Below, in pieces: positions 10,001-17,278 of a stretch of DNA of 64,000 nucleotides (positions within the stretch are counted from its first letter, which is position 1; every line of letters begins with the position of its first letter). The position numbers and the translations under genes are program-made. The notes beneath the pieces were generated by a model. That model searched no databases and was not told where the DNA came from. It saw nothing but the letters and a program-made list of their open reading frames with translations. The stretch comes from Paulinella micropora. Lineage: Eukaryota; Cercozoa; Imbricatea; Euglyphida. Where the stretch lies: positions 680,596-744,595 of the forward strand of contig BJOX01000233.1 of assembly GCA_009731375.1 (NCBI GenBank). Direction: 5' to 3'.

Positions 10001-12218
10001 GCACTTGCTTGAAGGAGGCGGACTTCTTGGCCCGAGTTGCCTTCCGAATTTGCTTGCGGAGCCGTAGCCAATTCAGACGGGCTTCCGCATTCGATTCATC
10101 CCTCCTGTATGCTGCGTAGGCCTCCCGGCGCTGCTGAATGAGCTCCTTTAGCTCCCCGTCGAACCAATTGTTGGTGAAACGGGGTCGTATACATCTGGAG
10201 CCAAGGACCCGGTGCGCCGCCATTCGGAAGGACTGCGCCACTCGCTCGGTGACGTCATCTACCACCCGTTGGCTGTCGGCACCACCCGATAGGTCAAGCT
10301 CAGGCAGCTGATGCACTCCAAGCTTCTGTAGGCAATGCTGGAATACGTCATCGAACTTGTCGCGTAGATAATCCAGCGCTTGCTTCGCAGCGTGATCATT
10401 ACCCGAGACACCAGCACCAATAAGCTTATCAACACGAAAGGACCTGTAAGGTTTCGCAGCCCGCTTTGGCCGGCGCTGGCCGCTCCACGTCAGTTCGGCC
10501 CATACTGCCTTGTGGTCCGTATCAAGATCATCTTCGCATACTCCGAACTTTGCTCCAGATGCCAAGCCAGGCGACGCGCAGATGTAATCGAGGAGGTGCT
10601 TGCCTGTGCCCATGCCGCGCTGCTCACGCCGGGACCATACCAGTAGGACCCTTCCACTGCACGAGAAGCCGCTCAGATTTCGCAGGCCCGTAGCGACGAG
10701 GACAGCCGCGAGTCTCTTGCCGTTCTCCGAACGTACCGGTGCTCCCTTATCATCGACCTCCCCGTGCTGACCGACGATGCCCTCCTCTTTTCGGCTGCAT
10801 GCCGGCCCGAGCTTCGCGTTGGCATCCGCCACCGTGACCACAAGACCTTTGGCTCCAAAAAAAGCTATAGCTGCCTGCCAGGCCGCATACGCCTCTGACG
10901 ACTCTTCTTCCTGCGTTTCCTGGGGAAAGTAGCCGTTGCCCACATAGATATCCTGAGCGCCGGTAACACCCGAGGCGATACGCAGCCACACTTGCTGCCG
11001 GTGGTCGACGGGGGCTGACACCAGGTTGCAATACGGACCAAGGAAGTTAGCCACCGCGAATAGAACCCCACCCTTGCAGCGATTTTTCTCGCTGACCTCC
11101 GCAGGTTTTCCAAAAATCCGGAATCCATCCAGGCTGCATTTGGAAAGTTGCTTCTTGCCCATGCGGTGCTCCTGAGCCCCGATGACTAGCCAGCCCTCGT
11201 GCTTGTAGAATGATGCCCATTCCGCCGTGCCTACGTTGTCGTATCCCGTTTTACCCTGCCAGTTGTGACTCGCGACGAGTAGCTTGAAGCCGGTATCGAA
11301 CTGCTTGGAGCGGTGCTTCTTGGCTCGTTTCCGGACCCGACGGCCGCGCTTGGCTTCCGCCCTCGTGCTGCCCCCCTCTGCAGGTGCTTGCGCAGGTTGG
11401 TCCCCCACTGCACTGGCCGCCGAATGCAGGGGCACCACATGCACATCAGCACACTCAGACACACACTTAGGTGCATCGGCAGCCAATTCCGAAGACACCA
11501 CCTGCACATCATCGACACATTCTTCATGCAGAGGCAAGACGCGATATCCCGTCGCAGCTTCCTCCTTCCGGACCGCCGCTTCCCCACGCAGATGGATGCG
11601 AATAAGCCTTCGGACACGTTCCCTGTCCCTGAACCTGCGCCCAAGGGCCACATTGACCCCTCTGCCGAAGAATTTGAGATGTTTGAGTTGCTGCAACGCC
11701 GTCTGCCTGCTGTCATCGTCCTCGTAGACCAGCTCCAGGTGACGAGACATTCGCTGGCCTTGCCACTCCATTACCGGGACCACCAGACCAAGACCGCTCA
11801 TTTTGGAGGCGATCTCCTGTAGATTGGCGCGTTCTGAGAGCCCCCAGACAATCAGATTACGCCCGTCCTTGTCGTACCGATCTACCCGCCGGTACCGTCG
11901 AGGCGGCGGTGCCATCTGCCATATAGCGCCGCTCGCCTTATGTTGAAGCGCCGACCCGTGTGCCAGGTTTGGGGAGGAAGGATGAGGCGCAGCTAAGATA
12001 GCCTCTCCACGTGGTTCAGGAATTCCGTCATATACGCGAGCCCTCATCCTCCCATCCTGGGACATCGGGCCAGAGCCCGTCGAAGAGGCATTCCCACGGG
12101 GATTGTCCAGGTCTTCGGCGATTCTACCTTGTCCCATAAGGGCCACAGTGGTAGCTCCGTGCTTCGCGTATTTGTAATCCATTGAGAGTAGTAGACGGCC
12201 AATGTCGCTGGCCATCAC
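7074..12218 (-). CDS. Non-LTR retrotransposon (LINE) polyprotein, 1714 aa
   Basis: This single long ORF encodes a LINE protein for target-primed reverse transcription. Residues ~1-300 are a variable N-terminal region that may stand in for ORF1; it is followed by a basic segment. An APE-type endonuclease spans roughly 305-590, with motifs ASHNWQG, GAQEHR, DANAKLG, LLDYICAS and a terminal LDTDHKAVW. The reverse transcriptase spans ~880-1200, with IPKGGDP, FRPGRRTTDQ, FVDLRKAF, QQGSPLSP and the catalytic YADD near residue 1108. A C-terminal C-x2-C-x8-H-x4-C zinc finger lies near 1443. This order fits the Jockey/I/L1 grade of APE-type LINEs; the exact clade is not assigned. The last ~20 codons are translated simple repeat, so the stop at 7074 is probably not ancestral. 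No frameshift or internal stop is seen, so the copy may be recent. Confidence 0.92.
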   Translation of the reverse strand: MMASDIGRLLLSMDYKYAKHGATTVALMGQGRIAEDLDNPRGNASSTGSGPMSQDGRMRARVYDGIPEPRGEAILAAPHPSSPNLAHGSALQHKASGAIWQMAPPPRRYRRVDRYDKDGRNLIVWGLSERANLQEIASKMSGLGLVVPVMEWQGQRMSRHLELVYEDDDSRQTALQQLKHLKFFGRGVNVALGRRFRDRERVRRLIRIHLRGEAAVRKEEAATGYRVLPLHEECVDDVQVVSSELAADAPKCVSECADVHVVPLHSAASAVGDQPAQAPAEGGSTRAEAKRGRRVRKRAKKHRSKQFDTGFKLLVASHNWQGKTGYDNVGTAEWASFYKHEGWLVIGAQEHRMGKKQLSKCSLDGFRIFGKPAEVSEKNRCKGGVLFAVANFLGPYCNLVSAPVDHRQQVWLRIASGVTGAQDIYVGNGYFPQETQEEESSEAYAAWQAAIAFFGAKGLVVTVADANAKLGPACSRKEEGIVGQHGEVDDKGAPVRSENGKRLAAVLVATGLRNLSGFSCSGRVLLVWSRREQRGMGTGKHLLDYICASPGLASGAKFGVCEDDLDTDHKAVWAELTWSGQRRPKRAAKPYRSFRVDKLIGAGVSGNDHAAKQALDYLRDKFDDVFQHCLQKLGVHQLPELDLSGGADSQRVVDDVTERVAQSFRMAAHRVLGSRCIRPRFTNNWFDGELKELIQQRREAYAAYRRDESNAEARLNWLRLRKQIRKATRAKKSASFKQVQEEAVKCQREQSSKRFWLLAKRLGGARRTKVSAPVQREDGSLACTLPEKVARWEEFRKNSVKPRENPASAAVVVECCAEAGSLEWEEAEAKRQFHWNDRFRDEVARAMKEHEVGEDTCEELDKPFTQEEVLARQRALNNHKACGEDKVKNEMLKYGGAYINGYLTQYFNWIREAERTPKAWGKGIIVNIPKGGDPTDPDNWRDISIISCLGKLYLSLLATRLTLFVDGPDKLRPEQGGFRPGRRTTDQVFTLWQRLKGRQQQKRESYVLFVDLRKAFPSVWRDGLFERLWKLGVRGKFWRTLRRCYEQTSSQVLVDGALTPEVLEGVGVQQGSPLSPTLFNVFMDELCDRLASALKITDVKRLNDIKALLYADDVALIAHSRTELQKMVNVVAKFAEDYRLEVNLKPGKTEIMPIYTSSKAKRPSIRERGEPVVWFRGQKLCVTSQYKYLGVVITDDLKWKEQALRATRVTEVATAGWYSLWCAGEIQARYRLMCWNQLVGAKLKYAFDVWRAPISQLAKLEAAMLRPMRMILGISPKTSKLIILFPARSLSAERLRRAAQLKFYGRLRVLPEKRFPVIASQVKSDWTAEAEGAIRDSMDLQQGLQELLNSSEKDLEGWCSTVDKWALQQDVKMVQQLMWDKREAGSDLTDGLRVILRQVFGTKEFPRWVALDDAHYNLLRRRLLSCNNRLRLYRSKLVSGMSPRCFCCHDDVNQSLAHFLWDCPMHEGRRKQLLLSMQRLGGMAVGGAEGDGGSEEGGEVVGGEVVVEDVLLGREREGSVRQGWDDMSPVDQSRLFCKLFQGKSRFRSNFRLAALLGVTALRPPPKLDVLFGSYVSECWSAREGKREELGVEDGGEEVIDLTEVPSASVPPSPPSDVDVARRGRPRSVDVLARERGSGAQRSVSEFFSSANTLASSSSCTSQPPSAPAVAVAAMSVWCSDKALGSADPGDPMEAHVLYKYLHTHTQTYIYIYIK

Positions 12219-12787
12219 CGCCGCGCCTCTTTACGCCGAGGAAAGCGCCCGTCCATGCAAATAGCATCGGCGGTATCTGCAACACACACTACACGCATTT
12301 CCGCCGGTGTCACTGGACGCTGCCGCGTCGCTTCGTGCCCTTCGGCGCCCGCCAGCACCCCCAGCGTCGCCAGAACCTGCCTCACGCACTACACACACTC
12401 TCCATCGCATCGCCAACGCCTCTACTCTCATGCCTTATGGACTTTCAGCTGCTCCTAACAATACACATCATGAGGTACGGGTGTCCCCGAGTGGAGCCAG
12501 ATCGGACGGCGTGCCGCTGAAACTCCTTCCCCCACGTGGGTATAGAAGGCGCGAACCTAGCGGTACCTATAGGGTCTTACAGACAAGTATAGTAATCCCA
12601 GCCGAAGCTGCTCAGTTAGAAATGCAACGGTGGAGGGTGTGAATGCATGGGGCAAGGCACGGCAACGCAGCAAGGCACTGGCAAGGCATTGGGACCGACT
12701 GAAGCCCCTCTCCAACGTGCGCTCATCATGTGTTCCAGTTAGGCAACCCCGAAGAAGCGAAGATAGGGAGGAGACAAAACCCAGATA
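12219..12787 (-). other. Probable LINE 5' untranslated region and upstream DNA
   Basis: This GC-rich DNA lies directly upstream of the LINE ATG. It has no supported gene. Where the element begins cannot be seen, because no second copy is in the window. Confidence 0.4.
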
Positions 12788-12884
12788 GGATGAAGATAGG
12801 ATTAACATGAAGCCGAAATGGAGCCGAGTTGGAACAGGTCAACTCAGCCCCATCTCGGCTCAATGTGAATCCTATCTTCAACCC
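12788..12884. repeat. ~97-bp imperfect inverted repeat
   Basis: Two ~44-bp arms, from GGATGAAGATAGGATT to the matching AATCCTATCTTCAACC, are inverted copies with some mismatches. They are separated by about ten bases. It would form a long hairpin in RNA or single-stranded DNA. Confidence 0.7.
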
Positions 12885-13118
12885 ATCTCGGTACTGTTTC
12901 CTCCGAATGCTCACCTCAACAAGATCACCAAACCGGAACTGGAAGCCCCCAGGCATTTACTCGGCAGGAAATTCGGCGAAAATGGGCTAACCAGGAAACC
13001 AGACCCAAACCAACAGCCAAGAAAAACGAGCCAACCAACAATCCAACAGACAACCCCACAACCTGCCTGGCCGAACCCCTACCGAGTAAATGCCCAGTTG
13101 AGAGTTGCGCATATCCCG
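12885..13118. other. No recognised feature
   Basis: This mixed-composition sequence has short open frames in several readings, but nothing that looks like a conserved protein or RNA. Confidence 0.5.
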
Positions 13119-13206
13119 GTGACCGCCCTCCCCAAGCGGTCACCTTCGTGGGGAGAGGCCCAACCACCTCCTCTTCCCATGGAGTGCCATCTTGTGCACC
13201 CCTCCA

Positions 13207-13284
<78 letters not shown>
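13119..13284 (-). repeat. Unclassified dispersed repeat with AAT tail, copy 1
   Basis: Bases ~13145-13206 are similar to 14750-14815 and share the end TGTGCACCCCTCCA. In both places an (AAT)n tract follows, then ACATATTCTT and a TA microsatellite, then the palindromic mini-element. A hairpin, GGTGACCGC..GCGGTCACC, lies at 13119-13145. On the minus strand the unit follows an (ATT)n run. Its class is unknown. Confidence 0.55.
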
Positions 13285-13286
<2 letters not shown>

Positions 13287-13313
13287 ATATTCTTTATATA
13301 TATACATATATAT

Positions 13314-13362
<49 letters not shown>

Positions 13363-13365
13363 CAT

Positions 13366-13415
13366 AACACGCAGAGCAAGAATACATACAGCACCATGGT
13401 GCTGATACCTAGAAT
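13366..13415. repeat. Palindromic mini-element, copy 2
   Basis: This copy contains the perfect 16-bp palindrome CAGCACCATGGTGCTG, preceded by ACGCAGAGCAAGAATACATA. It sits between two TA microsatellites. Confidence 0.75.
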
Positions 13416-13722
13416 ATATATATATATTTCTATATATATATATGTATCTATATACATGTATGTATGTTTGTATGTATGTATGTTTGTATGTATGTATGTA
13501 TGTATGTTGTATGTATGTATGTATGTATGTATGTATTTATAGATGTATGTATGTATGTATGTATGTATGTATGTATGTATGTGTGTGTATGTGTGTGTGT
13601 ATGTATGTATGTATGTATGTATGTAGATGTATGTATGTATGTATGTATGTATGCATGTTAAGATAGAGGGATGTACGTATGTGTACGCATGTATGTATGT
13701 GTGTATGCATGTGTATGTACAC

Positions 13723-13753
<31 letters not shown>

Positions 13754-13821
13754 TGCAGGTATGTTTGTATGCATGCATGCATACATGCATGCATGCATTG
13801 CATGTATGTATGCATGTATGT

Positions 13822-13871
<50 letters not shown>

Positions 13872-13885
13872 TATATATATATATA
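13416..13885. repeat. TATG and GATA microsatellites
   Basis: The region contains (TATG)n from about 13440 to 13820, with scattered variants, then (GATA)n to 13870 and a short TA run. It holds no gene. Confidence 0.9.
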
Positions 13886-14153
13886 GGACACCGTGATAGC
13901 CCAGTGGTCAAGTTCTACCATTTGGGCCCTGTCGCCAGTTCGATTCCCGTCGGTGCCACCAGTATTTTCATTGAACATACAGGTCCGTCCGGACCAGTAT
14001 TTTCATTGAACATACCGGTCCGTCTGGAAGTGTTGGAACTGCCCTTGCGGGGGTGTCATTAGAGCCTATCGTCAATTCTTCGTACTCCCCTCACGGGTGA
14101 GACGATGGAGGCGCATGTGCAGAAATGCATCAGCCATTGACAGAGAAGCACTA
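13886..14153 (+). mobile_element. tRNA-derived SINE, type A, copy 1
   Basis: The head GGACACCGTGATAGCCCAGT resembles a tRNA 5' half with an A box (GATAGCCCAGTGG). It is followed ~45 bases later by a B box (AGTTCGATTCCC), as expected for an internal RNA polymerase III promoter. A ~190-bp body follows. It contains a direct duplication of the block beginning CCAGTATTTTCATTGAACAT and ends CAGAGAAGCACTA before a simple-repeat tail, here TA rather than TTA. Further type A copies are at 43991, 57214 and 57921. Confidence 0.88.
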
Positions 14154-14209
14154 TATATATATATTTATAAATATTATATATATACATACATGTATATAAT
14201 AAATAAATA

Positions 14210-14241
<32 letters not shown>

Positions 14242-14257
14242 TAATAATACTTATATT

Positions 14258-14334
<77 letters not shown>

Positions 14335-14379
14335 TAATAATAATAATAATAATAATAATATTGTATTGTATTGATCTGT
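14154..14379. repeat. TA and AAT/GATAAT microsatellite
   Basis: TA repeats are followed by a long (AAT)n tract with GATAAT variants, ending ATTGTATTGTATTG. It holds no gene. Confidence 0.9.
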
Positions 14380-14812
14380 CATGGCTGAGTCCAGGACCAT
14401 GCGCCTCCATCCCTCGACCCAACAGTCACACAGTGAATGTTGGGGAGGGAAGAGTGACTCTAACCATCCCTGAATAGCTACCCGCTCGGCGTGTCGGGTA
14501 CCTTGCAGGGAATCAACTGCAAATGATTGATGTTCCCTATGAGAGAGTTCCACAAGATTGGGTATAAGTCGAATGGAGGTACTCAAGGGGGGTAGATGCG
14601 GTCTGCCAGTGCATGAGAACGTTTTGCGGTAAGTGTCTGGGACGCCTCGAAACCCGTCACCACCCCGAGATCTCGGAATGTATATACCACTTTGACCCCA
14701 CGTGGTGTATGTCTTATGAAAACAACACAACAACATAGCCTCGGAACCAGCGGGAAGAGGCCGAACCTGTTCCTCTTCCCGTGGGGTGCCATGCTGTGCA
14801 CCCCTCCATAAC

Positions 14813-14815
<3 letters not shown>
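14380..14815 (-). repeat. Unclassified ~435-bp repeat with AAT tail, copy 2
   Basis: This unique sequence lies between two AAT microsatellites. Its right-hand ~65 bp is homologous to 13145-13206. Read on the minus strand, it starts next to (ATT)n with TGGAGGGGTGCACA and runs into (ATT)n again at the other end. This is the shape of a retroposed element with a simple-repeat tail. A tRNA-like head is not convincing, and no coding similarity was recognised. Confidence 0.5.
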
Positions 14816-14849
<34 letters not shown>

Positions 14850-14873
14850 GTAGTAATAATAATAACAACAACA

Positions 14874-14910
<37 letters not shown>

Positions 14911-14927
14911 ATATTCTTCATATATAT

Positions 14928-14994
<67 letters not shown>

Positions 14995-15017
14995 TATATA
15001 CATATGTGTGTATATAT
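14816..15017. repeat. AAT and TA microsatellites
   Basis: (AAT)n with AAC and AGT variants runs to about 14908. ACATATTCTT and (TA)n follow, to 15017. Confidence 0.9.
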
Positions 15018-15068
15018 AACGCAGAGCAAGAATACATACAGCACCACCATGGTGCTGATACCTAACAT
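15018..15068. repeat. Palindromic mini-element, copy 3
   Basis: The left part and the TGGTGCTGATACC part are as in copy 2. The palindrome centre has an extra CAC, reading CAGCACCACCATGGTGCTG. Confidence 0.7.
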
Positions 15069-15278
15069 ATATTTATATAAATATGAATATATATAAATAT
15101 ACATATGTATAAATATATATATATACATGTATATATAGCTGCTCGTCATTCATAGTGCATACACTCATTAATCACCCGCAGGCTTACTATCTCTCTCATG
15201 CTAGTCACTCTTGAGCCTCACTTACTCACTCTCTCTGGCTCCTCTATCATAGCATTCGCTCTGCCTGCTGCTCTGCCT

Positions 15279-15361
<83 letters not shown>

Positions 15362-16080
15362 CTCTCTCNNNNNNNNNNCTATCTATCTATCTATCTCTCT
15401 GACTCTCACTCTGTTGATCTATACTGCTTCAATCAACACAACACAACACGATAATCGCAGTATAACACCAAGTAAATAAGCACTCATCATATCATGTAAA
15501 TCAGGATAAAAACACAAACATAAAGGTTCATACACTTATAGTGTAATCATATTATGATGTTCATCCATCAGCATCACATAAAGATATAATGCAAACGTAC
15601 GAGGCATAATATATCGACACCAAAAATACATATTGAAACAGTATGTCAACACACAAACGCACTACAAAACAAAATAAGTGAGAACTCTTAAACAAAATAG
15701 CACCAAGACTAAGCAATATAGGACGCAAGATAAATGAGCAACATGTTATTGAAGATATGTTGACTTAAGAGCCTTTGAGCCTATGTTCGTACATACCCTC
15801 TAAAACAAAATGCATGATACATTCGCACGCACTATCTAATGCTTAGATTAGTTACTACAGACCTACTCATCTAGCTGGCTTGTCTACTCTATCCATCCAA
15901 AGACATTAAGAACATGTATGAGAGGAAAGAAAGAGAATGAACTATACTAGTGTGGCCAGGTAGGGCACCCACACACGTCGAGTCCTTATACTGAATGAAC
16001 GTATATGTTTCTAACATTCTAACTATTCTAAAAGCGATGAGCAGAGCAAAGTTCCTTTAAAACCGGATGCAGTTTACCGT
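15069..16080. other. Microsatellite, (CT)n tract with a 10-N gap, then AT-rich DNA
   Basis: (TA)n runs to about 15138 and unique sequence to 15284. (CT)n follows at 15285-15368, a gap at 15369-15378 and a short (CTAT)n. From about 15410 to 16080 there is AT-rich DNA in which no gene or repeat was recognised. Confidence 0.6.
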
Positions 16081-16249
16081 CGTGCCCAGGACGAGCGCTG
16101 GAAGCTGAAAACTGGAAGCTGGAAGCTGGAAGCTGGAAGCTGAGACTGGGAGCTGGAAGCTGAAACTGGGAGCTGGAAGCAAAAACTGGAAGCTGGGAGC
16201 TGAGACTGGGACTGGGAGCTGGCTGGACAGGTCCGGGAGGACATCAGTC

Positions 16250-16291
<42 letters not shown>

Positions 16292-16336
16292 GGGGGGGAG
16301 GGAAAAAAAAAAAAAAAAAAAAAAAANNNNNNNNNN
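16081..16336. repeat. AGCTGGA minisatellite, poly(A) and N gap
   Basis: Imperfect repeats of GGAAGCTGGAAGCTG and GACTGGGAGCTG run to about 16228. Two long A runs separated by a G-rich patch follow, then a gap at 16327-16336. The A runs next to an N gap may be assembly artefacts. Confidence 0.7.
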
Positions 16337-16539
16337 ACTGGACGACCAAACGAACACGAAGTGCGGACGGAATTGTTCGTGCTGACCCTTCACACACTTG
16401 CACTGTAGTCTCAGGAGCTATTCGGTATCCGAGTTCTTGTCCTTGCTGACCTATTCAACACATCACAACACGTTAGTAGTGCTTGAGTGTGATGAGTGGT
16501 GTGTGTTTTGTTTGTTGTTGACGAAAGTAAAAATCGCCG
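16337..16539. other. Unique DNA left of the inversion breakpoint
   Basis: This non-repetitive sequence adjoins the point where element B stops being homologous to element A. No gene was recognised. Confidence 0.5.
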
Positions 16540-17278
16540 GTATACTCGTGCGGATTTCAATTTAAAGGTCAGTGTGATGATTCCCCTGATATCCGTCCGG
16601 CTGCTCACTCCTTTGAGAGTGCCCGTTGACTTTTTCATATTTCCGTCCACCCAGTCCCGGTATCGATTTAAAAAACTTCCTGCCGACAATATTAATATTC
16701 GCCATCGTATCATTACCAACTTTTAATATTGTCTTCAATGTTTCACAATAAAGTTCCGTATAACACAGAGCATCGGGCCTGTGTATATTGGCTGCGAGAA
16801 CAAGAACTTTACGTTCCAAATTTTGGAGTCTTGTCTCTAAGTTTTTCAACTCCTCCTTCTTCTCCTCCTGCTTCACCTCATTAACATTTTTATTATTCTG
16901 CGGTACTGGTGCGTTTACTATTTGAGCGACATTGTCTTGTGGTACTTGAGTACACACATTGTCTTTTTGCTCGCCACCCGCCGCGATCGTAGACATTGAG
17001 TCTGTTCGTGGTTGTTTGCGTGGCCGAGGCGATACATCTGCCATTTGCCTCCTCGCCTCCATCGCAAGTCTCGCCTTCCTATTTGCATCAGTTATCATTG
17101 GTAACCGTGCTGTATGAACGGGTATGAGACTACCTTGGGGCTGCAGTCTCTGTGTACCCACATCTTTGTTTTCACATAGAGGAAGCGTTGGCCCAGTCTG
17201 CACAACAGCATTAGAAAGCACTGTGACTTTAGGGTTAAACTTCACAGTCTTCTCCTTCCTCTCTTCTTCCCCCTCCAG
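16540..17278 (-). pseudogene. pol: 5' end of gypsy pol, element B (frameshifted and cut by inversion)
   Basis: This is the start of Pol in the same frame as the upstream gag, after an in-frame UGA followed by C. It has the same linker, coiled-coil-like region and DTMAN retropepsin motif (16699-16719) as element A. In an A6 run at 16670-16675 (T6 on the coding strand) it has one base more than element A, which shifts the frame; in the shifted frame the protease homology continues to RVYR. Homology stops at about 16540, just where the pol on the plus strand at 23252 begins. The remaining pol is therefore that of 23252-28324, separated by an inversion. The extra base could also be a homopolymer sequencing error. 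Confidence 0.85.

Noticed and set aside
13886-13965. tRNA gene
   Set aside because: A and B boxes are present, but the cloverleaf is imperfect and the same head begins several SINE copies with long bodies and TTA tails.
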